Source: Gammaproteobacteria bacterium (GTDB taxonomy: Bacteria > Pseudomonadota > Gammaproteobacteria > Pseudomonadales > Pseudohongiellaceae). Taken from it: 38,848 nt of DNA. Shown one piece after another: positions 25,807 to 32,705 of this stretch (the first letter of the stretch is position 1; each line of letters opens with the position of its first letter). Location of the stretch: NCBI GenBank assembly GCA_003556835.1, contig PWQG01000365.1, positions 1 through 38,848 on the forward strand, read 5' to 3'. A program made the translations under genes and the position numbers. A model generated the notes under the pieces. It was not told the origin of the DNA, made no database searches, and saw only the letters and a list, made by a program, of their open reading frames with translations.

Positions 25807-26940
25807 TCAACGTACGGGTGAAGTCTCTACTTGCGGAACCTTTTGAGCGGTATGTGCGCCACATTCGCAGTTTGGATGTGGCGGAAGATCAACAAAAGAT
25901 ATTTCATTGCTGAGGAAATTGAATTCCCCGCGTCGATTCAGCATCGCCGGCCTAAGACGTTCCGACTTCACAGCAAGCCTAATGACCTCCAATGAAGTCA
26001 GAGAAGAAGTAATCCCAACGAGTGGCGAGAGGCTTCCAAGATTTCGTTTTGGTCTCCAAAGTCTTCTGACCCCTCTAAGAGAATCATCTTCGAGTTCATC
26101 AAGACGCGCACGAGCGCACTCAAAACAGGAGGACTCTCCTGGGATAACTGTCATTCCAATGAGGCTGAGATGGAGGTTATATCCCCCGGCAATCACGTAG
26201 GAAATCTCCTCGACCATGCAGAAGCGGTTAAGCCATGCACTTGTTTGATCGACCGAAGGACTGTCAGCACAATTAACGAAAAGCGTCGGCTTTTCGCGTC
26301 CAAAAATCAAACCGAGATCCTCCTGTCGCCCAACCTCTCTGGAGATTGTCTCTATACTCATCCCCGAATCAATCTCGAGCAGAGCCGCCTTCAGAGCATG
26401 AACCTTCGGCAGTCCAATATCCTGACGTGAGAAAAGCGAGCGATTGAGGTTGGACTCTTCGATGATATCATTATCTATAAGTACAAACTCAGCAACACCC
26501 GACTGCGCTAATTGAATTGCGACCCAACTACCAACCGCGCCGCATCCGAGGATTCCAACTCTCGAATCTCTTATCCTCTGGAAGGCCTCAAATACCTCTG
26601 CTGCTGGAAAGTAGTCCCCGAGAAAGTTCAACACCCTGTAGAACTTACTCGCATTAATTCTTTCTCGAAGAGCCTTTGGCTCCACGATGCACTTTTCGTG
26701 AAGGAGCCCGACAAGGTGTGTGACATTTTCCTCTTTCACAGAGTAAGCTTCAGACACCTTTCGGAGACTATCTTTGCCATCGAGGCTAAGAATCACTTGG
26801 GCAATTTCAGGGGTAAAGCGAAAACGACGAGAGCGACGCGTTGATGATTGAAAAAAATCGAAGATGCTGTCCCCCAAGGGAACGATGGATACTGACGGCC
26901 TTACTAACCAGTGTTCGTCGTATGCAATTTTCCCGACCAT
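25807..26940 (-). CDS. ThiF/E1-like adenylyltransferase A with N-terminal RRE-like domain
   Basis: 377 residues. Residues about 10-90 look like a winged-helix peptide-recognition (RRE/PqqD-like) domain: FRFTPEIAQVILSLDGKDSL with the preceding basic strand. The E1 core follows: Rossmann GILGCGAVGSWVAIQLAQSG (about 129-150), DNDIIEESNLNRSLF (catalytic Arg in NLNR), NCADSPSVD, and a zinc site CFEC...CEC near the C-terminus. The catalytic set is complete, so it should activate a carboxyl group with ATP. MccB, PaaA and TOMM F proteins have this plan. Its start is 3 bases after the stop of the second E1 gene, so it is the last gene of the operon. Confidence 0.88.
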   Translation of the reverse strand: MVGKIAYDEHWLVRPSVSIVPLGDSIFDFFQSSTRRSRRFRFTPEIAQVILSLDGKDSLRKVSEAYSVKEENVTHLVGLLHEKCIVEPKALRERINASKFYRVLNFLGDYFPAAEVFEAFQRIRDSRVGILGCGAVGSWVAIQLAQSGVAEFVLIDNDIIEESNLNRSLFSRQDIGLPKVHALKAALLEIDSGMSIETISREVGRQEDLGLIFGREKPTLFVNCADSPSVDQTSAWLNRFCMVEEISYVIAGGYNLHLSLIGMTVIPGESSCFECARARLDELEDDSLRGVRRLWRPKRNLGSLSPLVGITSSLTSLEVIRLAVKSERLRPAMLNRRGEFNFLSNEISFVDLPPHPNCECGAHTAQKVPQVETSPVR

Positions 26941-26943
26941 TTT

Positions 26944-28083
26944 CTAGTGACCGAAAACGCTACTGCATGTTGGGCATGTCGGGTTTCTCGCAACCTCAAA
27001 ACTGTCGATGCGGTAGTTATCGAACAAAAACTCTCCTCGGCCCTTCTGGGTGTCTTCATGGCTTGTTGTTGCGAAAAACCTGTAAACCTTGAGGGCGGCC
27101 ACAGATGCTGAAAATATTGCTAGCGAACAGAGTCCACCAAAACCAAAACGTCTGTCATCAACGGGATGAGGAGCTGGCTTCCAGTCCTGTAGAGCTGCTT
27201 CAAAATGCGTTGCATAGCAGTCGGCGCATGGGGTGACACCTGGGATTATCATTTCGCTCAAGCAACCCAAATGAGCATCAAACCCTCCAGCCACAAGCAG
27301 TGGAAGTTTTTTCGTCACACAGTAGCGTGAGAGTTTGATACTGGTTGCGCCAATATAGGGTTCGTCAGCAGTATTTATAATAAGCGTTATGCCTGTACCG
27401 ATAAGGGACTCAATCTCTGTGTCTATGTCGAGAGCGGCTCGTCGTATTTCGACCTCAGGGTCAATTGCCTCCGATCTTATGTATGATCTGGCTACCTCTG
27501 CCTTGGAGGCACCGAGCATGTTCTCTTGGTAAAAGGCATTGCGGGTCGCGTCTGCAGGTCTAAGCGGCTTAGGGTCAACGATCACGAATCGTCGAAACCC
27601 CATAGCAACCAGTTCTTTTACGATCCAACTGCCTACTGCACCAACACCGAAGATTGCGATTTTCGCATTCATGATTCTGCGAAAAACAGCCGCGGCTTTT
27701 TCTGTTGTTTCTTCAGTATCCAGCAAGAAGTTCAGCTGCCGTGAGTACCGTAAAGTCCGGTGATCAGGGAATTGCTGTGTCATCCACTCTTTTTCGACAA
27801 GAATTCCCCGTTGAAAAAGATAATTGGCAAATGCCAGAAACGCCGGAGGACGATTAGCATCCTCAGTCAAGAATTGCCCAGTAAATCGGTCTTGCAACTC
27901 GCCTAAAGAGGCTTCTCCATCAAACCATTCGAGCGTTGCGACAAGTTCAGGAATAACGCGGAGGCGTATCCGTTTCCGCGTGGAAAGGAAAACGAAATGA
28001 GTGACAGAATCAGGGGATAAATACACATCAACTCCGTCCCTGAGCCAGAGACGGAGCGATCGGGAGAAACCAGTAATATTCAA
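26944..28083 (-). CDS. ThiF/E1-like adenylyltransferase B with N-terminal RRE-like domain
   Basis: 379 residues. The N-terminus has an RRE-like winged-helix region (STRKRIRLRVIPELVATLEW, FDGEASLGELQDRF, about 32-60). The E1 core has AIFGVGAVGSWIVKELVAMG (about 142-162), VIVDPKPLRPADATRNAFYQ and INTADEPYIGA. A zinc site CADC...CPTC is intact. Unlike protein A, the NLNR loop is changed to DATRNAFY, so it may still bind ATP through the Arg but differ in substrate. The two paralogues are quite diverged, suggesting distinct steps or a heterodimer. The start overlaps the stop of the 69-aa peptide gene (ATGA). Confidence 0.88.
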   Translation of the reverse strand: MNITGFSRSLRLWLRDGVDVYLSPDSVTHFVFLSTRKRIRLRVIPELVATLEWFDGEASLGELQDRFTGQFLTEDANRPPAFLAFANYLFQRGILVEKEWMTQQFPDHRTLRYSRQLNFLLDTEETTEKAAAVFRRIMNAKIAIFGVGAVGSWIVKELVAMGFRRFVIVDPKPLRPADATRNAFYQENMLGASKAEVARSYIRSEAIDPEVEIRRAALDIDTEIESLIGTGITLIINTADEPYIGATSIKLSRYCVTKKLPLLVAGGFDAHLGCLSEMIIPGVTPCADCYATHFEAALQDWKPAPHPVDDRRFGFGGLCSLAIFSASVAALKVYRFFATTSHEDTQKGRGEFLFDNYRIDSFEVARNPTCPTCSSVFGH

Positions 28084-28289
28084 TACTGAATCTGCCCACC
28101 CCGAACATCCAGAAATTTCGCCCAGTCCTCATCGCTGGCGACAAAGGTGGCATCAGCACTACAAGTCCTTGTGCAGCAGTCTGAACGCGACCCGGAGCAG
28201 TCCTTTGTATACGCCGCTGCGTTGGTCATTCCTTCAGTGATTTCTAATTCTTCGAAGCCGTGGGTCCGCAAGCTGAATTTTTGTTCCAT
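28080..28289 (-). CDS. Cys-rich 69-aa peptide, likely RiPP precursor
   Basis: 69 residues: leader-like MEQKFSLRTHGFEELEITEG, then MTNAAAYTKDC, then a Cys/Ser/Thr-rich SGSRSDCCTRTCSADATF, then VASDEDWAKFLDVRGGQIQY. It has four Cys, all within residues 31-43. No signal peptide. It overlaps the E1-like gene B by ATGA and sits just behind a good promoter, which fits a precursor with its modifying enzymes. A Cys/Ser/Thr core after an acidic leader is typical of RiPPs. The GG near the C-terminus also recalls ubiquitin-like tails, so a conjugated small protein is an alternative. Confidence 0.65.
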   Translation of the reverse strand: MEQKFSLRTHGFEELEITEGMTNAAAYTKDCSGSRSDCCTRTCSADATFVASDEDWAKFLDVRGGQIQY

Positions 28290-28325
28290 CGAGATATGCT
28301 CTATCTAAACGCCAATCGAACACTC

Positions 28326-28355
28326 ATTCTAAAGTTTTGTCCGGGCACGAGTCAA
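28326..28355 (-). promoter_or_regulatory. Sigma70-like promoter of the peptide/E1 operon
   Basis: Minus strand: TTGACT (28350-28355), 18-base spacer, TAGAAT (28326-28331). Expected transcription start is about 30 bases before the peptide ATG. Each box differs from consensus at one base. Confidence 0.6.
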
Positions 28356-28433
28356 TCGGGAGCCCGCCCGAAAGCTGACAGGATGCGCATCACTGAGGAC
28401 GAGGTAAGCGGCCTACAGATTTGAATGAAAAGT

Positions 28434-29528
28434 CTATTCATCTTGAAGTGAGAAATGCATTTTGAGTCGCTCGACCGTATGCCGCCACTTTGGAGTTTTC
28501 GGGGCGCAGACGGTGTTCTGATTACCGAATAGCCCTACCTCGTTGATGGCGCGCTCAAGCGGGACCGTCTCGAGCCAGTCGACCGGGACGAAATACTCGC
28601 TTTTCTCTGGATCTGCCTCGAACTGGCGGTGGTAGTGTCCACCGCGCAGTACCTCGAGCGCAGGCTGCAGGGTCCCGTCCTGGCCCGATAGCTCGTACTC
28701 GGCAGCCGGGACGGGGGCACCGCGGACGCGGCCGACGCCGACGAAACCGAAGCCAGGCGCCTTGACCCAGATGCGGTCGCCGGGCTCGAGCATGTTCAGG
28801 GTGCCGCTGTACCAGGCTCCGCCACCCGCGCTGATGAACCCATGCTCCACCGCCTCGGGCCAGGAGCGCGCCTCGCTGTGGCCGAAAGAGGCGTAATACT
28901 CCCCGTTCCAGGGCTCTTTTTCAGACGCCCGGCGACCACTGGTCGACGCCGCCACCTGGGTTTCGACGGGATCGTGCAGCCAGGCGCGACTAAGCAGCGG
29001 CCCGTCTGGAGTCTCGAAGACCTGGAAACACAACACGTTGATGGCGATGTCGCGGCGGTTGAGGTAGCCGACGATGCGCTCGCTGGCCGCATCCAGTGCA
29101 GAGGCGACGATGACGATCTGGTGGCTCTGGTTCAGGGCGTCCTCGTCCAGCAGCTGGCCGAAGCGCTCCCGGAAGGCCTGGCCGAGGTCACCGCCGGCTG
29201 AGAATCGGCCATAGATGCGGCTCAGGTCATCCGCCTCCAGCGATTCGGCCCAGCTGGCGTAGTCCAGCGCCTGGGCCACCACCTCCCGCGGGGTGCGGGC
29301 GCGCTTGAGTTCGATCAGAATCAGCGCCCCGTCCGGCGCCAGCGCCAGCAGGTCGATCCGACCGCCGTGGCCCGTGTCTTCCTGGCGGCCGATGATCATC
29401 CATTCCGGCGACAGGATTTCCGGCGCGGCGACGATCATGTCTTCGAGCAACGCCTCGCTGTCGAGCCGGGACTCATTCAGCGGCTGGGGATTGCGGCCGA
29501 CTTTCCAGATGCTGTGGCGGATGGGCAT
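28434..29528 (-). CDS. PD-(D/E)XK nuclease-domain protein linked to type I RM (NucS/DUF91-like)
   Basis: 364 residues from ATG 29528 (MPIRHSIWKVGRNPQPLNES), one base after the hsdS stop; a longer frame to 29735 overlaps hsdS and is rejected. Residues about 20-110 carry a NucS/DUF91-like core: EDMIVAAPEILSPEWMIIGR, GGRIDLLALAPDGALILIEL followed by KR, then QALDYASWAESL. This gives the D...E-x-K pattern. The C-terminal half contains a compact beta-rich region (GDRIWVKAPGFGFVGVGRVR). It is the fourth gene of the hsdR-hsdM-hsdS operon and may modulate or add to restriction. Confidence 0.8.
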   Translation of the reverse strand: MPIRHSIWKVGRNPQPLNESRLDSEALLEDMIVAAPEILSPEWMIIGRQEDTGHGGRIDLLALAPDGALILIELKRARTPREVVAQALDYASWAESLEADDLSRIYGRFSAGGDLGQAFRERFGQLLDEDALNQSHQIVIVASALDAASERIVGYLNRRDIAINVLCFQVFETPDGPLLSRAWLHDPVETQVAASTSGRRASEKEPWNGEYYASFGHSEARSWPEAVEHGFISAGGGAWYSGTLNMLEPGDRIWVKAPGFGFVGVGRVRGAPVPAAEYELSGQDGTLQPALEVLRGGHYHRQFEADPEKSEYFVPVDWLETVPLERAINEVGLFGNQNTVCAPKTPKWRHTVERLKMHFSLQDE

Positions 29529-29529
29529 G

Positions 29530-31257
29530 TCAGGCGGCCTCGCGTTCCGGGGCTGTCTCGGCCAGTGCCTCATGCAGCAGAGCATCAAGTAGATGGGTTC
29601 GAGAGGTTTCGGCGGTGGTGAGGGCGGCTTCCAACTGGTCGCAGAGGGCCATGAGGGCATCGACCTTGGCCACGATGCGATGTTGTTCGGCGAGAGGTGG
29701 GAGGGGCTGCAAAGACATGCGCATGTCTCTAACATTTACGTGCTTCGCGCCAATTCCCTTATGCAGCGTCAGGAGTCTGCGAAGCGCTGAAGGCTCTGAT
29801 ATTGCCAACTTAAACCATTCAGAACTAACGACTGGGCTGGGGCGAAACAGCATAACTCTCTGCCCAAGGCAACATTTGAGTCCAGCCGGTACGATGACCG
29901 TCTCCCCAACACTACCTTCTCGTGCAAAAACCACATCCCCTGGTCGCGGAATCAATCTCTTGTTCCGCACCGCAGAAGTTTCTTCCGAAACAAACCTCAG
30001 CTTTTCATAAAGCAACCCAGAGGACTTGACACTGTTGGTATCTAGGCATGCAATCCCGCTCTCCGCAAACTTCGGCGTAGAGTGAGGGCAATCGACAATC
30101 TCCTCGCAAATCTCCTCCGCCGTCACCCAAATCCAAGAAGGGGGGAGCTTATTGGGCGGGCTTGACTTCACTGCTCTCCAAGCCTCAAGAAGTTTTGTGC
30201 GTTTCCCTTTAGTCAGGCCAGACAATTTCTCGCTTAGCCACTGATCCAGCCCCTCTGAAATCGGCACATCGGAAGGGGTTTGTTCTTCTAACCTGCCTTG
30301 GACCGCGAGGTTGAGGATAGTCTGGCGGAGTTGCTTGATTTGGTCGGGACGGGTGGTGAGTGCGGGGAGCGTGTCGATGGCGAAGCGGGCGTGGGTGGGG
30401 AAGGTTTCGGGCTCTGCGTCGGCGGCGGTCAGGCGGGCGAGGCTGGAAACGGTCAGTCGGTCGCGGGTCGCCTCGCGCTGCTGCCGCGCCGCCTCCACCC
30501 GATCCAGGAGCCCCATCAATTCCTCCACCTTCGCCACGATCCGTCGCTGCTCGGCGAGGGGTGGGAGGGGAAAAGGTGAGCCAGCAAAATAGTCAGCCGG
30601 CACGCGCTTCTGACCAGCAGTACCGGTCATTCGGGGTATGCCAATCTCAATAAATTGCGGGCTCTTGAGGAAAGTAACGATGTAATCGGCTTCCACAAGG
30701 ATCGGGCGAATTACATGCAGCTCGGTCGTTCCCGCTCCGATGCCGCCTGTCAGGCCTCGAAACACGGTCGACTTGCCATTCTCAAAGCAAGGCGTGATCT
30801 TCGCCAGGCCAACATCTCCCTCGGCAAAATGGGTGTAGCCCTTCTTGATATCGCCCCAGGACCGTACCTCATGCTTATTGGGCACACCGTACTCGGCAGC
30901 AATCATCGGCATGGGGACGAATGATGCTTCCAAGTCATCCTCGGCCTCATTCCGGGGACTCACCAAACCAAGCTGCCCTAGCTGCGTCCAGACCCAACCA
31001 CTCGGCACCGAAAACGGCAGGTCACTTTGGTCCAGAGACGAAATATCCCTTGGTTTCCGGGCCACACCGGCCTTTACCAAGCTCGCTTTCTCAGCCCCAA
31101 CCCGCTTCAACAACTCCGCCGCCGGCTCATCATTTGGGTCTTGCTCCACCAGCTTTCCCCTAACCGCCAAGTCCAGCACAAAGCGCCGCAGCCGTGAAAT
31201 GGCGTCAGGCGCCTCGGCAACCTTTTCGTAGAGCGCGAGGAGTTGATCCGCATTCAT
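29530..31257 (-). CDS. hsdS: Type I restriction-modification specificity subunit
   Basis: 575 residues starting MNADQLLALYEKVAEAPDAI; the ATG overlaps the hsdM stop by four bases. Two target-recognition domains are visible. One opens at SVPSGWVWTQLGQLGLVSPR and closes with PLPPLAEQRRIVAKVEELMG; the second opens at LPPSWIWVTAEEICEEIV and closes with PLPPLAEQHRIVAKVDALMA. The paired conserved helices set the spacing between the two half-sites. Full length with both TRDs, so probably functional. The DNA target cannot be read from sequence. Confidence 0.95.
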   Translation of the reverse strand: MNADQLLALYEKVAEAPDAISRLRRFVLDLAVRGKLVEQDPNDEPAAELLKRVGAEKASLVKAGVARKPRDISSLDQSDLPFSVPSGWVWTQLGQLGLVSPRNEAEDDLEASFVPMPMIAAEYGVPNKHEVRSWGDIKKGYTHFAEGDVGLAKITPCFENGKSTVFRGLTGGIGAGTTELHVIRPILVEADYIVTFLKSPQFIEIGIPRMTGTAGQKRVPADYFAGSPFPLPPLAEQRRIVAKVEELMGLLDRVEAARQQREATRDRLTVSSLARLTAADAEPETFPTHARFAIDTLPALTTRPDQIKQLRQTILNLAVQGRLEEQTPSDVPISEGLDQWLSEKLSGLTKGKRTKLLEAWRAVKSSPPNKLPPSWIWVTAEEICEEIVDCPHSTPKFAESGIACLDTNSVKSSGLLYEKLRFVSEETSAVRNKRLIPRPGDVVFAREGSVGETVIVPAGLKCCLGQRVMLFRPSPVVSSEWFKLAISEPSALRRLLTLHKGIGAKHVNVRDMRMSLQPLPPLAEQHRIVAKVDALMALCDQLEAALTTAETSRTHLLDALLHEALAETAPEREAA

Positions 31258-32702
31258 CGCGCCAGCGCCTCGGACAGAATTGTTTTCAACTGGTCACGCA
31301 GGGCCGCCACATCGGCCTCAGCCGCCGTCAGATCCTCCAGCAGGCTCTCCGGGTCGCCATGATCTTCCTCGACGGTATGCGGGTTCTTGATATCGAGGTT
31401 GTACCCCCGGGTCTTGATGTCGTCAGCCGAGACCTTCCAGGCGCGCTCGTTCTCCACCCTGCCCTCGCGCTTGGCGCCGCCCCACCATTCGGCACAGTCA
31501 GCCAGGTGCTCCAGCTTGATCGGGCGCGTCATGGAATAGGCTTTCTGTCCTTCGGGCACCTGGTGTTCCCAGAACCAGGTCTCGCGGGTTGGTGCGCCCT
31601 TTTCGAAGAACAGCAGATTGGTGCCGATGGAGGCATAGGGTCGGAACACGGAGTTGGGCAGGCGGACGATGGTGTGCAGATTGCACTCCTCCATCAGCTG
31701 CTCCTTGAGCCGGGTCTTGACGCCCTCGCCGAACAGCGAACCGTCGGGCAGCACCACCGCGGCGCGGCCGCCGGGCTTGAGCAGGCGGATGATCAGGGCC
31801 AGGAACAGGTCGGCCGTCTCTCGGGTGCGGAAGTGCTGGGGGAAGTTGGATTCGATCCCGTCTTCCTCGCGGCCGCCGAAGGGCGGATTGGTCAGGACGA
31901 TATCGACGCGCTCGTCCTTGCTCCAGGAGATGTAGGGCCGGGCCAGGGTGTTGTCGTGGCGCAGGAATGAGGGGTCTTCGATGCCGTGCAGCAGCATGTT
32001 GGTCACGGCCAGCATGTGCGGCAGCTGCTTCTTCTCCACGGCGCGCAGCGAGCCCTGCATGCGGGTCTCGTCCTCCGGCCGCTTGACGTAGTGCTCGCGC
32101 ATGTGGCGGATGGCGCAGGTCAGGAAGCCGCCCGTGCCACAGGCCGGGTCGAACAGCGTCTCGCCGGGCTTGGGGTCGGTCATCTGCACCATGAACGAGG
32201 TCACCGCCCGCGGGGTGTAATACTCGCCGGCGTTGCCTGCCGACTGCAGGTCGTTGAGGATCTGCTCGTAGATGTCGCCGAAGTGCTGGCGCTCGCTCAG
32301 GTTGTTGAAGTCGATGCCGTTGATCTTGTTGACCACCTGGCGCATCAGCTGGCCAGACTTCATGAAGTTGTAGGCGTCCTCAAACACATCGCGAACCGTG
32401 CGAGCACGCGGCGTGCGCGGCGCCAGGCCCTTGAGTGTCGGGAACAGGTCGTCGTTGACGAAGTTCAGCAACTCGTCGCCGGTAATCCCCTCCGGATCAG
32501 CCGCCCAGCTGCGCCACTGCAACCGCTCGGGGATCGGGGAGCGGTAATCGTCCTTGAGCAGCTCCAGTTCCTGATCCTGATCGTCGATGATCTTGAGGAA
32601 AAACATCCAGCACAGCTGGCTGATGCGCTGGGCATCGCCGTCGACGCCAGTGTCCTGACGCATGATGTCCTGGATGGATTTAACGAGGGTTCTGACGGAC
32701 AT
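31254..32702 (-). CDS. hsdM: Type I restriction-modification N6-adenine methyltransferase
   Basis: 482 residues. The N-terminal HsdM helical domain (MSVRTLVKSIQDIMRQDTGV) is followed by SAM-binding motif I FDPACGTGGFLTCA and catalytic motif IV NPPFGGREEDG. GEYYTPRAVTSFMVQMTDP is the usual lead-in. It starts 3 bases after the hsdR stop and overlaps hsdS, giving a tight hsdR-M-S operon. It methylates adenine within the target chosen by HsdS. No defects seen. Confidence 0.96.
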   Translation of the reverse strand: MSVRTLVKSIQDIMRQDTGVDGDAQRISQLCWMFFLKIIDDQDQELELLKDDYRSPIPERLQWRSWAADPEGITGDELLNFVNDDLFPTLKGLAPRTPRARTVRDVFEDAYNFMKSGQLMRQVVNKINGIDFNNLSERQHFGDIYEQILNDLQSAGNAGEYYTPRAVTSFMVQMTDPKPGETLFDPACGTGGFLTCAIRHMREHYVKRPEDETRMQGSLRAVEKKQLPHMLAVTNMLLHGIEDPSFLRHDNTLARPYISWSKDERVDIVLTNPPFGGREEDGIESNFPQHFRTRETADLFLALIIRLLKPGGRAAVVLPDGSLFGEGVKTRLKEQLMEECNLHTIVRLPNSVFRPYASIGTNLLFFEKGAPTRETWFWEHQVPEGQKAYSMTRPIKLEHLADCAEWWGGAKREGRVENERAWKVSADDIKTRGYNLDIKNPHTVEEDHGDPESLLEDLTAAEADVAALRDQLKTILSEALAR

Positions 32703-32705
32703 TCT

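Noticed and set aside
25807..28083. E1-like genes as a Bil or CBASS-Cap2 type ubiquitin-like defence system
   Set aside because: No E2, JAB peptidase, cyclase or effector gene adjoins them, and both proteins carry RRE-like N-termini; kept only as an alternative.
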